Assembly: GCF_030124175.1 (NCBI RefSeq)
Contig: NZ_JASKMT010000034.1
Location: 1-54,383 of the forward strand
Length of the DNA stretch: 54,383 bases
Direction: 5' to 3'
From: Streptomyces sp. 549
GTDB lineage: Bacteria; Actinomycetota; Actinomycetes; Streptomycetales; Streptomycetaceae
Position numbers and translations under genes: made by a program
Notes under the pieces: model-generated
Databases searched by the model: none
What the model was told of the DNA's origin: nothing
The model's input: the letters and a program-made list of their open reading frames with translations, nothing else
Shown: positions 41,936 to 51,400 of the stretch, piece after piece
Numbering within the stretch: the first letter of the stretch is position 1
Layout of the letters: every line of letters starts with the position of its first letter

Positions 41936-41972
41936 CCCGGTCCGGCAGCCCCGCTGGGGCCGCCGGACCGGG
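41936..41972. terminator. bidirectional terminator between the two P450 genes
   Basis: CCCGGTCCGGC pairs with GCCGGACCGGG, enclosing a smaller CCCC-GCT-GGGG hairpin. It lies 22 bases after one P450 stop and 6 bases after the other, so it can serve both. Confidence 0.8.
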
Positions 41973-41977
41973 CCGGC

Positions 41978-43243
41978 TCAGTGCACGACCGGGGTGAACT
42001 CCACCGGCAGCGCCGTCAGCCCGCGCATCCAGATCGACGGCCGCCAGGTCAGCTCCTCCGGCTCGACCGCCAGCACCACGTCCGGCAGCCGCTCCAGCAG
42101 CGTTTCCACCGCGGTCCGCGCGATCACGTCCGCCAGTAGCGGCGCCGGGTAGGGGCAGCGGTGCTCGCCGTTACTGAAGGACAGGTGCGCGGAGTTCTCC
42201 GCGCCCACATGCGAGTCCGGCCAGATCTGCGGGTCGGTGTTCGCCGCCGCCAGCCCCAGCACCAGGCAGTCACCGGCCCGGATGTGCCGCCCGCCCAGCT
42301 GGGTGTCCCGCACCGCCCAGCGGCCGATGAAGTTCTGGGTCGGCGTGTCCAGCCACAGCACCTCGTTGAGCGCCTGACCGACACTGAGCCGGCCCCCGGA
42401 GACGTTCAGCGCGAACCGGTCGTCGGTCAGCAGCAGCCGCAGCGTGTTGCAGATCCAGTTCGCCGTCGGCTGCTGTGCCGCGGCGATGATCGAGATCAGG
42501 TCCTGCACCACCTCCTCGTCGGTCAGCTCCGCCGGGTGCAGCAGCATGTGCGAGGTGACGTCCGCTCCCGGCAACTGGCGCTTGTCCTTGACGAGCTGCT
42601 GGATGCGCTCCTGCACCCGCACATACGCCGCGACTGGGTCGTCGCCCTCCCCGGCGTCCAGCGACATGCGCAGGTCGCGCACCAGGTCCTCGGTGTCCTC
42701 CGCGCCGGAGGGCATGCCGCACATCTGGACCGCCGCCCGCATCGGCAGCGCGTGCGCGAAGGAACCCATCAGCTCCGCCCGGCCGCTGCCGGCGAACGCG
42801 TCGATCAGCTGGTCGGCGAGCAGCCGGCACTCGTGGGCCAGCTCGAACTGGTCCACCGTCTCCAGCGCCTCGGTGATCACCCCGGCCCGCCGCTGGTGCT
42901 CGTCGCCCTCGGTGAACAGCACCGACGGCTGGTAGCCGACGAACGGCATGAGCGGCCAGTCCGGCGGGATCGCGTCCCACTGGTTCCACCGGCGCGAGTC
43001 CCGGGCGAACAGCTGGTCCTGACTGGTGACGTAGCTGACCTCGGGGTACCCCAGCACCAGCCAGGCGGGCACGTCCCCGTCCAGCAGCACCGGGGCCACC
43101 GAGCCGTGCTCCCGGCGCAGAGTGCGGTACAGCTCGGACGGCGCCTGCTGGTACTCCAGCCCGCTCAGCCGCACCGCCCCCGCGTGCGCGGGGCAGCCCG
43201 GGGGCGCGTCCTGCTCGGTGGAGGAGCCGGTGGGGTCGGTCAC
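41978..43243 (-). CDS. cvnE: conservon cytochrome P450, CYP157-like (ExxW)
   Basis: Protein of 421 residues; GTG overlaps the cvnD stop. It is a P450 by overall pattern (FTEGDEHQRRAGVITEAL; heme loop FSNGEHRC with Cys363), but three usual signatures are altered. The K-helix reads EVLW at 294-297 instead of ExxR, the I-helix AAAQQPT lacks the acid-Thr pair, and the residue two after the Cys is Tyr, not Gly. CYP157 enzymes of Streptomyces conservons are known for lacking the Arg of ExxR, so this is a member of that group, not a mutated pseudogene. Its activity is unclear; it may act as a ligand sensor or need the conservon proteins. Confidence 0.9.
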   Translation of the reverse strand: MTDPTGSSTEQDAPPGCPAHAGAVRLSGLEYQQAPSELYRTLRREHGSVAPVLLDGDVPAWLVLGYPEVSYVTSQDQLFARDSRRWNQWDAIPPDWPLMPFVGYQPSVLFTEGDEHQRRAGVITEALETVDQFELAHECRLLADQLIDAFAGSGRAELMGSFAHALPMRAAVQMCGMPSGAEDTEDLVRDLRMSLDAGEGDDPVAAYVRVQERIQQLVKDKRQLPGADVTSHMLLHPAELTDEEVVQDLISIIAAAQQPTANWICNTLRLLLTDDRFALNVSGGRLSVGQALNEVLWLDTPTQNFIGRWAVRDTQLGGRHIRAGDCLVLGLAAANTDPQIWPDSHVGAENSAHLSFSNGEHRCPYPAPLLADVIARTAVETLLERLPDVVLAVEPEELTWRPSIWMRGLTALPVEFTPVVH

Positions 43244-43851
43244 GGTGTCATCTCCCGGGCCATGGCCAGTTCGTACAGGTGGTCCACGAGGGTGATCAGG
43301 ACGTCCTTGCCCGACGACCTGACCCGTGCGTCGCAGTCGATCAGCGGCACGTGCTCGGGCAGCGCCAGAGCCTGCCTTATCTCCTCCAGCGAGTGCGCGG
43401 AGGCGTCGTCGAACCGGTTGACCGCCACCACGAACGGGGTGCGGTGATGCTCCAGCCGGTCGATCGCGTACCAGGAGTCGCTCATCCGGCGGGTGTCGAC
43501 GAGCACCACCGCGCCGAGGGTGCCGGAGAACAGCCGGTCCCACAGGAACCAGAACCTCTCCTGGCCCGGCGCGCCGAACAGGTACAGCACCATGCGCTCG
43601 TTGAGGCTGATGCGCCCGAAGTCGAAGGCCACCGTCGTCGTGGTCTTCGAAGCCACCGCGGAGGTCTCGTCGACCCCCACACCGGCCTGCGTCATCACCT
43701 CCTCGGTGTTCAGCGGCCGGATCTCGCTGACCGAGCGGACCAGGGTGGTCTTGCCCACCCCGAACCCACCCACCACGACGATCTTCAGCCCCGTCTCGGC
43801 GGCGTCGTCCAGCGGTGTCCGGCCCGGTAGCTCAGAGGTTGCGGAGTCCAT
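43240..43851 (-). CDS. cvnD: conservon GTPase-like protein CvnD
   Basis: Protein of 203 residues of the Ras-like, MglA-related conservon family. The P-loop GGFGVGKTT is at residues 28-36, the switch II region LFGAPGQERFWFLWDRL, and the base-specificity motif VAVNRFDD. The start lies 20 bases inside the cvnC gene and the stop overlaps the P450 gene. It is thought to switch between GDP and GTP forms under control of CvnB and to sit at the membrane with CvnA. Confidence 0.95.
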   Translation of the reverse strand: MDSATSELPGRTPLDDAAETGLKIVVVGGFGVGKTTLVRSVSEIRPLNTEEVMTQAGVGVDETSAVASKTTTTVAFDFGRISLNERMVLYLFGAPGQERFWFLWDRLFSGTLGAVVLVDTRRMSDSWYAIDRLEHHRTPFVVAVNRFDDASAHSLEEIRQALALPEHVPLIDCDARVRSSGKDVLITLVDHLYELAMAREMTP

Positions 43852-44191
43852 GCAGCACCTCCTTCAAGAGGTCGGAATCGGGCATCGAGGCGACCGACCG
43901 CGCCGCGCGCGGCTGACGGGCGGTGATCTTCCCGGTCAGCAGGAGGTCGCTCAGCAGGATTCGCACCACGGTGATGGGCAGCTTCAGCTCGGCGGCGATC
44001 TCCACGACGGCGGTGGGATGCCGGCACATGTCCAGGATCCGCACGTGCTCACCCTGCATGCCGGGCGACGCCTCGGACTCGCGGACGATCAGCGTGACCA
44101 GGTCGAAGGTGCCGTCGTCCGACCGGCTGCGGCCACCCGTGACGGTGTACAGCCGGTCTGGATCGCCGGTGTCCACCGGCCTGCGCTTCAC
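43832..44191 (-). CDS. cvnC: conservon protein CvnC (DUF742)
   Basis: Protein of 119 residues with the DUF742 layout: RLYTVTGGRSRS at the start, EHVRILDMCRHPTAVVEIAAELKLPITVVRILLSDLL in the middle, a winged-helix-like fold, and a hydrophobic end LLKEVLHGLRNL. GTG start overlaps the cvnB stop. It acts with CvnB and CvnD in the membrane-associated complex; exact role unknown. Confidence 0.93.
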   Translation of the reverse strand: MKRRPVDTGDPDRLYTVTGGRSRSDDGTFDLVTLIVRESEASPGMQGEHVRILDMCRHPTAVVEIAAELKLPITVVRILLSDLLLTGKITARQPRAARSVASMPDSDLLKEVLHGLRNL

Positions 44192-44607
44192 GAGGGCAGG
44201 CCTTCCTGCGGTGCCGTCCGCGGCTCCGCCCGCAGGTGCTCACCGATCTGCTCGACCAGCTCGGTCATCTGGTGGCCGACGACACTCGGGTCCGCGCCCT
44301 CGTCCGCGACCACTCCCAGATGAGCGCCGTCCCCGGCCTCGACGATGAACAGCAGGCCGCCGTGGAACTCCGTCATGGAGTGCCGCACACCCCCCGAACC
44401 GCTGCCGAACTCCACCGAGGCGCCCTGCGCGAGGGCCTGGATGCCCGAGCAGATGGCCGACAGCTGGTCCGCCTGGTCCAGGGAGAGCGCGCCGCTCCAG
44501 CAGAGCTTCAGGCCGTCACGCGAGAGCACAAGGGCGTGCCGGGTGCCGGGTGTGCGTTCCAGCAGGCTCTCAAGGAGCCAGGTCAGGCTGTTGTCAGTGG
44601 TCTGCAT
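44188..44607 (-). CDS. cvnB: conservon roadblock/LC7 protein CvnB
   Basis: Protein of 139 residues. The roadblock/LC7 domain covers about residues 8-115: TWLLESLLERTPGTRHALVLSRDGLKL, LSAICSGIQALAQGA, and GGLLFIVEAGDGAHLGVVADEGAD. Proteins of this family regulate Ras-like GTPases, here CvnD. The short C-tail ends in the overlap with cvnC. Confidence 0.94.
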   Translation of the reverse strand: MQTTDNSLTWLLESLLERTPGTRHALVLSRDGLKLCWSGALSLDQADQLSAICSGIQALAQGASVEFGSGSGGVRHSMTEFHGGLLFIVEAGDGAHLGVVADEGADPSVVGHQMTELVEQIGEHLRAEPRTAPQEGLPS

Positions 44608-44732
44608 GGTGTGCGTGGGACAGACGGGCGCCGTGGAAGCGGCTGTCTGCCCGTGCCTCCAATCTGACTTTTCTCGTGCGTGGAAGTAGGGCGGGCAACC
44701 CCGGGTGCGCCCTGTGGAAGCTTGTGGTGCCG

Positions 44733-46496
44733 CTAGTCGTGCGGCGGTGCGTCGTCCGGCTCCGCCGCCGCGGTGTCACCCGACGCGTTCCGCCCCCGGT
44801 GGAACGCGCCGAACTGGGTTCCCGCGTCCCGGCCGGCCTGCGACGGCCGGATGGGACGGGCGGGCGGCTCGGGCCGCTGCGCCCGCTCGTGCCCGGCGGA
44901 CGCCATCGTCCGGCCCGGCGGACGCACCGGCAGGCCGCCGGGCGTCTGCGAGCCGGCGTCCTGCGCGGGCAGTCGCGGCTCGGTCGTCTCCGCGCGCGGC
45001 GCGGGCTGCGGCTGCGGCACCCGCTGCGGCAGCGGCTCGACGGCCCGCTCCGCGGGCGCCGCCGGGGCTGCTGCCTGCGCCGCGGGCTCCGCCACGCGTG
45101 CTGCGGGCGCGGTCACCGGCTGCCGGTGCGGCTGCAGGTGCGGCGCGACGCGCTGCTGGGCCAGCAGCTGCGGCGGGAACAGCACCACCACGCCGGTGCC
45201 GCCGCGCGAGGACGGCCGGAAGTTGACACCGATGTCGTACTTGGCGGCCAGCCGTCCGACGACGGCCAGTCCCAGGCGGGTGCCCTGGAGGGCCGCCAGG
45301 TCGGTCACCCGGCCGGAGACCGACTCCTCGGCCCGGCGCATCGCCGCGGCGGCCATCTTCAGGCCGCTGTCCTCGATGGTGACCACGATGCCCGCGGTGC
45401 GCTCCTCGACGTAGACGTGCACCTCGTCGATGGGCGGCGAGAAGTTCGCGGCGTTGTCCATCAGTTCGGCGAGCAGGTGCATCACACCCTCGGCCGCGAA
45501 CCCGGCGATCGCCGCGGTGCTTGAGCAGTGCAGCCGGACCCGCTGGTAGGCGGCGATGCGGCCGACCGCGCCGCGCAGGATGCTCTCCATGCCGATCGGC
45601 TTGTTCCACGCCCGGCTCGTCCGGCCGCCCATCAGCAGGGCCAGACGGTCCGTCATCAGGCCCAGCTGGGAGGTGTTGTGGTCAAGGCGCAGCAGGTCGC
45701 CGAAGACCTCCTCGCCGTGCCGGTCCTGCATCTCGCGCAGGTCGGCGAGCATGTTGACGGCCTTCGCCTGCACCCGGCTCAGTGCCTTGGCGCTCGCCGC
45801 CTGGGCGGCCGAGGCGCGCCGCTCACTGACCGCGAACTCCCGGACGACGGTTTCGACCAGGACGCGGACCCGCTCGTCCTCCGGGCACTCCACCCCGGCC
45901 AGCACGGTGTTCGCGGACGACCCCCTGCGCAGGATCTCCAGTGCGCTCGGCAGGGTCTGCGTGGTCAGCCGGTCGAGCTCCCCGGCCAGGTACGCCTCCT
46001 GGCGCCTGGCGGCTTCGGCCGCGGCGACCGCGGACGCCGCACGGTCCTCCCCGGCGGCCAACTCGGTGGCGAACGACTGCAGCACGCGGCGCAGCGACCC
46101 GTCCGAGGGTGACTGGTTGCCGCTCAGCGCCTCACCGGCGCTCGCCCCGTCGCGCAGGCGCTTGACGACCGCCGGCATCGTGACGTGCACCAGGTGGGCG
46201 GTCTCGGCCTCGTGCCGCGACCACTGGGCCTGCAGCGATTCGGCTCGTTCATGGGCGGACACCGCGTCCCGGCGGGCGCGTTGCACGCCCACGGCGGCTA
46301 TCAGCACGGCGGCGACCAGGCACGCCCACGCACCCAGCACCACCGCCAGGACCCAGCCGCGGGACGCGGCCGGGGCGGCGGCGACCACCGCGCCGCCGAC
46401 TGCTCCCACCGCCACCAGCAGGACCAGGGGTACGGCGAACGATAGGCGCCGTGCCGCAGTCGTCCGGCGCGGGCGGGAGGTGACAGGCACTGACAT
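44733..46496 (-). CDS. cvnA: conservon sensor-kinase-like protein CvnA
   Basis: Protein of 587 residues from ATG 46496; the frame is open to 46856 but without conserved sequence. Two membrane helices (residues 20-42 and 47-70), a coiled cytoplasmic region of about 180 residues, then a histidine-kinase-like part. FGDLLRLDHNTSQLGLMTDRL holds His273, LLAELMDNAANFSPP (341-355) is the N-box, and the G-boxes are in EDSGLKM and GTRLGLAVVGRLAAKYDIGVNF. The last 115 residues are Pro/Ala/Arg-rich. CvnA senses an unknown signal at the membrane and anchors the CvnBCD complex. A gap of 125 bases separates it from cvnB. Confidence 0.93.
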   Translation of the reverse strand: MSVPVTSRPRRTTAARRLSFAVPLVLLVAVGAVGGAVVAAAPAASRGWVLAVVLGAWACLVAAVLIAAVGVQRARRDAVSAHERAESLQAQWSRHEAETAHLVHVTMPAVVKRLRDGASAGEALSGNQSPSDGSLRRVLQSFATELAAGEDRAASAVAAAEAARRQEAYLAGELDRLTTQTLPSALEILRRGSSANTVLAGVECPEDERVRVLVETVVREFAVSERRASAAQAASAKALSRVQAKAVNMLADLREMQDRHGEEVFGDLLRLDHNTSQLGLMTDRLALLMGGRTSRAWNKPIGMESILRGAVGRIAAYQRVRLHCSSTAAIAGFAAEGVMHLLAELMDNAANFSPPIDEVHVYVEERTAGIVVTIEDSGLKMAAAAMRRAEESVSGRVTDLAALQGTRLGLAVVGRLAAKYDIGVNFRPSSRGGTGVVVLFPPQLLAQQRVAPHLQPHRQPVTAPAARVAEPAAQAAAPAAPAERAVEPLPQRVPQPQPAPRAETTEPRLPAQDAGSQTPGGLPVRPPGRTMASAGHERAQRPEPPARPIRPSQAGRDAGTQFGAFHRGRNASGDTAAAEPDDAPPHD

Positions 46497-47023
46497 TCCG
46501 CGGTCCCTCGGTCGTGAGTGCGGTGCGTTCCAGGAGGGAGCCGCCGATCTGTGCGACACGGCATGGTCGGATGCCGGCCCTCGAACAGAACGTGATCTTC
46601 CGGCCCCTCGTATGGCGCTCATGCTAGTCACGTCGGAGGGCGTGAACCCGCCGACCGCGACCCGCGATCCGCACAATGGAGGACTTCGTCGTGAACTCGC
46701 CCTCGACGCGGAACAGCGTGGTATTGGCCACCGCGGCACGAGTCCCGCCCTACCTGCCCGTACGCTGACCGGACCCCTTCTGCTGCCTGCCCGCACGGGC
46801 CCGCTGCTGCCCACTCGCGGACGCAACTGGTCCTGTGGGTGGTGGATTTCAGCCAACCGGGGGAAGTGCCGCCGTCACATGACCGCCTGGTGTCCCACGA
46901 CACCGGCGACACGATGAGCGCTGAACGGGCAGGGGAGTCCGGAAGCCGGCGGTGCCGGTTCCGGCCCCGCTGCCGAGCCCGCCCAGGGGAAGCGGACCGG
47001 TCGGCCGGACAGCGGACCGTGGT
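46497..47023. other. intergenic region upstream of the conservon
   Basis: 527 bases between cvnA (minus) and the serine hydrolase stop (minus). It must hold the conservon promoter. No ORF has a ribosome site or family. A relatively AT-rich patch near 46605-46640 (CTCGTATGGCGCTCATGCTAGTCACG) is the best promoter candidate. I see no clear terminator for the hydrolase. Confidence 0.4.
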
Positions 47024-47866
47024 TCACGATCGCCGCACTGCCTTGAGGTAGGAGGCTGCGAGTTGGTCGGTCCTGTCGGCGGACCCGCCCAGGCGGTGGA
47101 TGAAGATCCATTCCCCGCCGGGGAAGGCGCCGGCGAACGTGGAGGCGTGGCGGGTGCCTCCGTTGTGCCAGAGCAGCTTCCCGGCGCGCTGCCAGGTGGG
47201 TGCGGGGTCGCCGAGCACCCGGTCCACGATCAGTCGGGTGAGCAGGGCCGCCGCGCCCGCGGAGGTGGCCCACATCCCTCCCGCGGGCAGGATGGCGCCG
47301 TCCAGGGTCCACGTCCTGCGGCTGCGGCGAAGGAACCCCGTGGCCCTCAGGGCGCGGTCCGGGGGTGGATGGGCGGCGAAGTGATCGGCGAGGCCGAGAG
47401 GGGACAGCACCCGCTCGCGGACGAGCTGCTCGTAGGGCTGCCGGTCGGCGGCGGCCAACGCGGCGCCGAGGACGGCGTATCCGAAGTTGGAGTACTCCTG
47501 GCTGCGCCCCGGTTCGCCGACGAGGAGGACGTCGAGCCGGGGGATGAGTCCGTCCAGCGCGTGCTCGGTGAAGGAGCGGTAGGGATCACGGAACCGCGCG
47601 GTGCCAGGAGGGAGTCTGGGCAGGCCGGACGTGTGGTCGAGCAGGTGGCGCAGGGTGATCCCGGTGGGCGGTGTGCGCGTGAGCCAGCGCTCCAGGGGGT
47701 CGTCCAGGGCCAGTGTTCCCTCGGCGGCCAACCGCATCGCCGCGGTACCGGTGAGGACCTTGGTGAGCGAGCCGATCTCCACGAAGGCGTCGGGGTCATG
47801 GCCGCCGACAGTTCGTGAGGCCTGTATGCCAGGGCTGGAGAGGATGCACATGGGCACTGTGCGCAT
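47024..47866 (-). CDS. serine hydrolase, beta-lactamase/DD-peptidase family
   Basis: Protein of 280 residues from ATG 47866 with GGAGGAG upstream. Class C beta-lactamase/esterase fold: SxxK as EIGSLTKVLTG (about residue 33), YxN as EYSNFGYAVLGAAL, and the third motif region as WHNGGTRHASTFAGA (HxG-type replaced by HNGG). The N-terminus has no signal peptide, so the enzyme appears cytoplasmic, unusual for this group and perhaps an esterase. Its start overlaps the stop of the small membrane protein gene, which may serve as its partner. Confidence 0.88.
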   Translation of the reverse strand: MRTVPMCILSSPGIQASRTVGGHDPDAFVEIGSLTKVLTGTAAMRLAAEGTLALDDPLERWLTRTPPTGITLRHLLDHTSGLPRLPPGTARFRDPYRSFTEHALDGLIPRLDVLLVGEPGRSQEYSNFGYAVLGAALAAADRQPYEQLVRERVLSPLGLADHFAAHPPPDRALRATGFLRRSRRTWTLDGAILPAGGMWATSAGAAALLTRLIVDRVLGDPAPTWQRAGKLLWHNGGTRHASTFAGAFPGGEWIFIHRLGGSADRTDQLAASYLKAVRRS

Positions 47867-48117
47867 CACTTCTCCTCCCTCATCAGAGCCCTGCTCGCGA
47901 AGGGATACGCCAGTAGGTATCCGGCACCCACGCACCCGGCTGCCCCGGTGAACCACCACAGAAGGGTCGCTGTGGACGGCTGCGCGAGGTGCCGGGCGAG
48001 AGTGGAGACGACAAGGCCCGCGAGGACGGCGGTGACCGCGCAGGAGACCAGGTAAGCGCGCCGGGTCTTCACTTCCTCGGGGAGGAAGTAGGAGACTAAC
48101 TCGGCCAGAAGCATCAC
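47866..48117 (-). CDS. small membrane protein, TTA-containing
   Basis: Protein of 83 residues from GTG 48117 (AGAGGA upstream); a start at ATG 48168 would add 17. Two or three membrane segments (LVSCAVTAVLAGLVVSTLA; LLWWFTGAAGCVGAGYLLAYPF). Codon 7 from the GTG (48097-48099 on the complement) is TTA, so translation should need the bldA tRNA. Its stop overlaps the hydrolase ATG (TGATG), so the hydrolase would also depend on it. I do not recognise a family. Confidence 0.65.
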   Translation of the reverse strand: MMLLAELVSYFLPEEVKTRRAYLVSCAVTAVLAGLVVSTLARHLAQPSTATLLWWFTGAAGCVGAGYLLAYPFASRALMREEK

Positions 48118-48410
48118 GTGAGCGAGTCCTCTTTCTGCTGTCGCGACGAGCAAAGGGCCTGTGCGCATTGTGCGTTCGGCCCGGTGATCGTCAGGTTATC
48201 CGGTCGCGTAGGCTGCCGGTTCGGCACCCGGCGGCGTGCCTGGTAGGCCTTCGGCCATTCAGCGACGCGGGCTGGCGTGTTCTCGCTCCCGGGGCGCGGC
48301 GGCACACGTCGCATTTCACTGATCGGCCTTTTCCGAGTGAGCGTGCGGAAAGGCACCCGTTCAGGGAAACCCCCTTGTCGTCCTGGGGCGCAGGCGACCC
48401 GAGTTCCTGT

Positions 48411-48445
48411 GCTGACGGCTGACGGCTGACGGCTGACGGCTGAAG
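48411..48445. repeat. 7-bp tandem repeat, five copies
   Basis: GCTGACG is repeated four times exactly, followed by GCTGAAG, directly beyond the stop of the transporter-phosphatase gene. The preceding 290 bases (48118-48410) hold no supported gene. Confidence 0.9.
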
Positions 48446-48458
48446 ACGAGGTGGGCAC

Positions 48459-51400
48459 TCATGTCGGCGGTGGATCCGGAATCACCTGCTCCGTCCAGAT
48501 GATCTTTCCCGTCTTGGTGTAGCGCGTGCCCCAACGCCGGGCGAGCTGCGCGATGATCAGCAGGCCCCGCCCTCCCTCGTCGGTGGTCCGGGCGTGGCGC
48601 AGGCGGGGCGAGGTGCTGCTCGCGTCGGACACTTCGCAGATCAGGGCGCGGTCCCGGATCAACCGCAGCACGATCGGACCGGTCGCGTGGCGGATGGCGT
48701 TGGTGACCAGTTCGCTGACGATCAACTCCGTGGTGAACGTCAGGTCGTCCAGGCTCCACGCCGTCAGTTGCCGGCCGGCGACGCTGCGGGCGTGTGCGAC
48801 GGCTGCGGGGTCCGAGGGCAGGTCCCAGGACACGACCTGGTCGGAGCCCAGCAGGTGGGTCCGGGCAAGAAGCAGGGCGGCGTCGTCGTTCGGTGGAACG
48901 GCCAGCAGCGCGTCGACCACGTGGTCGCCCGTCTCCTGCAGCGACAGGCCGGGCACCGCGAGTGTGCTGCTCAGCCGGGAGAGCCCGATGTCGATGTCGT
49001 GGTCCGGAGCCCGCACGAGGCCGTCGGTGTACAGCCCGATCAGGCTGCCTTGGGCCAGTTCCACCTCTGCGGACTCGAAGGGCAGCGAACCGAGACCGAG
49101 CGGTGGCCCGGCGGGCAGGTCCAGGAGGTCGGCGGCGCCGCCCGGTCTGACGATCACAGGCGGGAGGTGACCGGCCCGGGCCAGCGTGCACAGCCCGGTG
49201 ACCGGGTCGTACACGGCGTACAGGCAGGTGGCCCCCACCATCGCGGCGCTCACACGCTCGCTCTCAGCCGATGCCGGCTCGCCGCCGCCGCGCGACTCGC
49301 TGAGGCCGATGACCAGGTCGTCCAGGTGGGCCAGTAGTTCGTCGGGGGGAAGGTCCAGGTTGGCCAGCGTGCGCACCGCCGTGCGGAGCCGCCCCATGGT
49401 CGCCGCGGAATGGATGCCGTGTCCGACCACGTCCCCGACGACCAGTGCGACCCGGGCCCCGGAAAGGGGGATCACGTCGAACCAGTCACCGCCCACGCCG
49501 GTCGGCGCGTCCGCGGGGCAGTACCACGATGCCACCTCCAGAGCGGACCCTCCGGTCACCTCCTGCGGCAGCAGGTACTGCTGCATCGACTGGGCCGCGG
49601 TCCGCTCGCGGGTGAAGCGGCGTGCGTTGTCGACGGCCACAGCGGCACGGGAGACGAGTTCCTCGGCGAGGCGTACGTCGTCCTCCTCGAAGGGGCACAT
49701 GCGCCCGGACCGGACAAACGTCGCCGCGCCCAGGGTGACGCCGCGGGCCCGGACGGGCACCACCATCACCGAGCGGAGGTCGAACCGACGGATGGCGGGT
49801 CCCAGCGACGGGTCCATGGTCACCCACGCCTCGGGGGAGTGCTCCAGGTCCTCCACCAGGGTCCTGCTCTCCAGCAGGCAGCGGGCGACGGGCGAGGACG
49901 GCGCGCGCTGGACCACTTCCCCCACGGCCAGGCGCGCCTCCGGATTGCCCTTGCGGACCGACCTCTGTCCCGCGCGCCGGATGACGGGTCCGAGATCGAC
50001 CGGCCCAGGGGCGGGCTCCTCGCCCCTGATGACCGATTCCAGCAGGTCGACGGCGACGAAGTCGGCGAGGGAGGGCACGGCGTTGTCGGCCAGTTCCTGC
50101 GCGGTCAGTTGCACATCCAGCGCGCTGCCGATACGGGCACTGGCGTCGTTCAGGAGGGCGAGCCGCTCCTGTGCCCGCCGGCGCTCGGTGACGTCGATGA
50201 TCATGTACCAGACGCCCACCTGCCGGCCGCGGCGGTCCTTCATCCCGAAGAACGAGGCCGAGTACGCCCGCTCCTGGTAGGGCTCGCCATGGCCGAAGCC
50301 GCGGAACTCGTGGTCCATCACCGGAGCTCCGGTCCGCAGGACGGTCCGCATCGTCTCCTCGAACGCCTCCGCCGTGGGCCCCGGCAACACCTCCTTCACC
50401 CGGCGCCCCAGCCGTCGTTCCGGTGGGATCATCCGCCCCAGCACCTTGTTCACCCAGACGTAGCGCAGATCGGTGTCCAGGACGGCCACACCGACCGGTG
50501 CGTCGGACAGGAACGGCACGAGCAGCAGCTGGCTGACCCCGCCTCCCGGCATGCGCCAGAAAGCACGTTGCGGTGCCCGGCCGACGAACCTGCCGAAGAC
50601 CAGCGCGGCGGCCGTGGCGACCAGCACGCCCGGGACCATCTCGTAGAGGTCCGACTCGAACGGCCCGAGCAGCGGATTGATCCTGTCCCACAGGAGCACC
50701 GTGGCCGCGCCCGACACGATTCCGGCCATGGCCCCCGCCCAGGTCATACGGGGCCAGTACAGCGACAGGAGGACGACGGGTCCGAAGGCCGCGCCGAAGC
50801 CCGCCCAGGCGTAGGCGACGATGTTCAGTACGCCGCCACCCTCCAGCGCGACCAGGCAGGCGGCCATGACCACCGCCACCACGGCTCCGCGACCGACCCA
50901 CACCAGCGTCCTGTCCGAGGCGCTCCGCCTGAAGAACGCCCGGTAGAAGTCCTCCGTGAGGGCGACGGACGACACCAGGAGCTGGCTGTCCGCCGTCGAC
51001 ATGATCGCGGCCAGTACCGCGACCAGCATCAACCCGGCGATCCAGGGGTTGAGCAGGGTCTCACTCAGGACGATGAAGACGGTCTCCGGGTTCTCCAGCG
51101 GGGTGTCGAGCTGTGCGATGCCCACAAGGCCGACGAGGATGGCGCCGGTGAGCACGACCAGCACCCAGGCCGTTCCGATCCGCCGGGCCGCCGGGACGGC
51201 CCGGGGGCTGCGGATCCCCATGAAGCGGGCGAGGATGTGCGGCTGGCCGAAGTAACCGAGGCCCCAGGCGAGGAGCGACACGACGGCCACCGCGCCGAGC
51301 GACCCGCCCGCCGTCCACCGGTCGTCGACGAAGCTGGCCTCGGTCCCGACGTCCAGCAGTGCCGGCGTCCTGCTGTTGAGGGAGTCCGCCAGGGAGTCCA

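Noticed and set aside
46628..46912. Small minus-strand frame upstream of cvnA, and extension of cvnA to 46856
   Set aside because: No conserved sequence; ATG 46496 places the first membrane helix in the usual position for CvnA.
48203..48266. Cloverleaf-like fold (GTCGC closing GCGAC on the minus strand with three small hairpins)
   Set aside because: No T-loop consensus, no proper 7-bp acceptor stem and an 8-base anticodon loop; the hairpins are expected by chance in GC-rich DNA.
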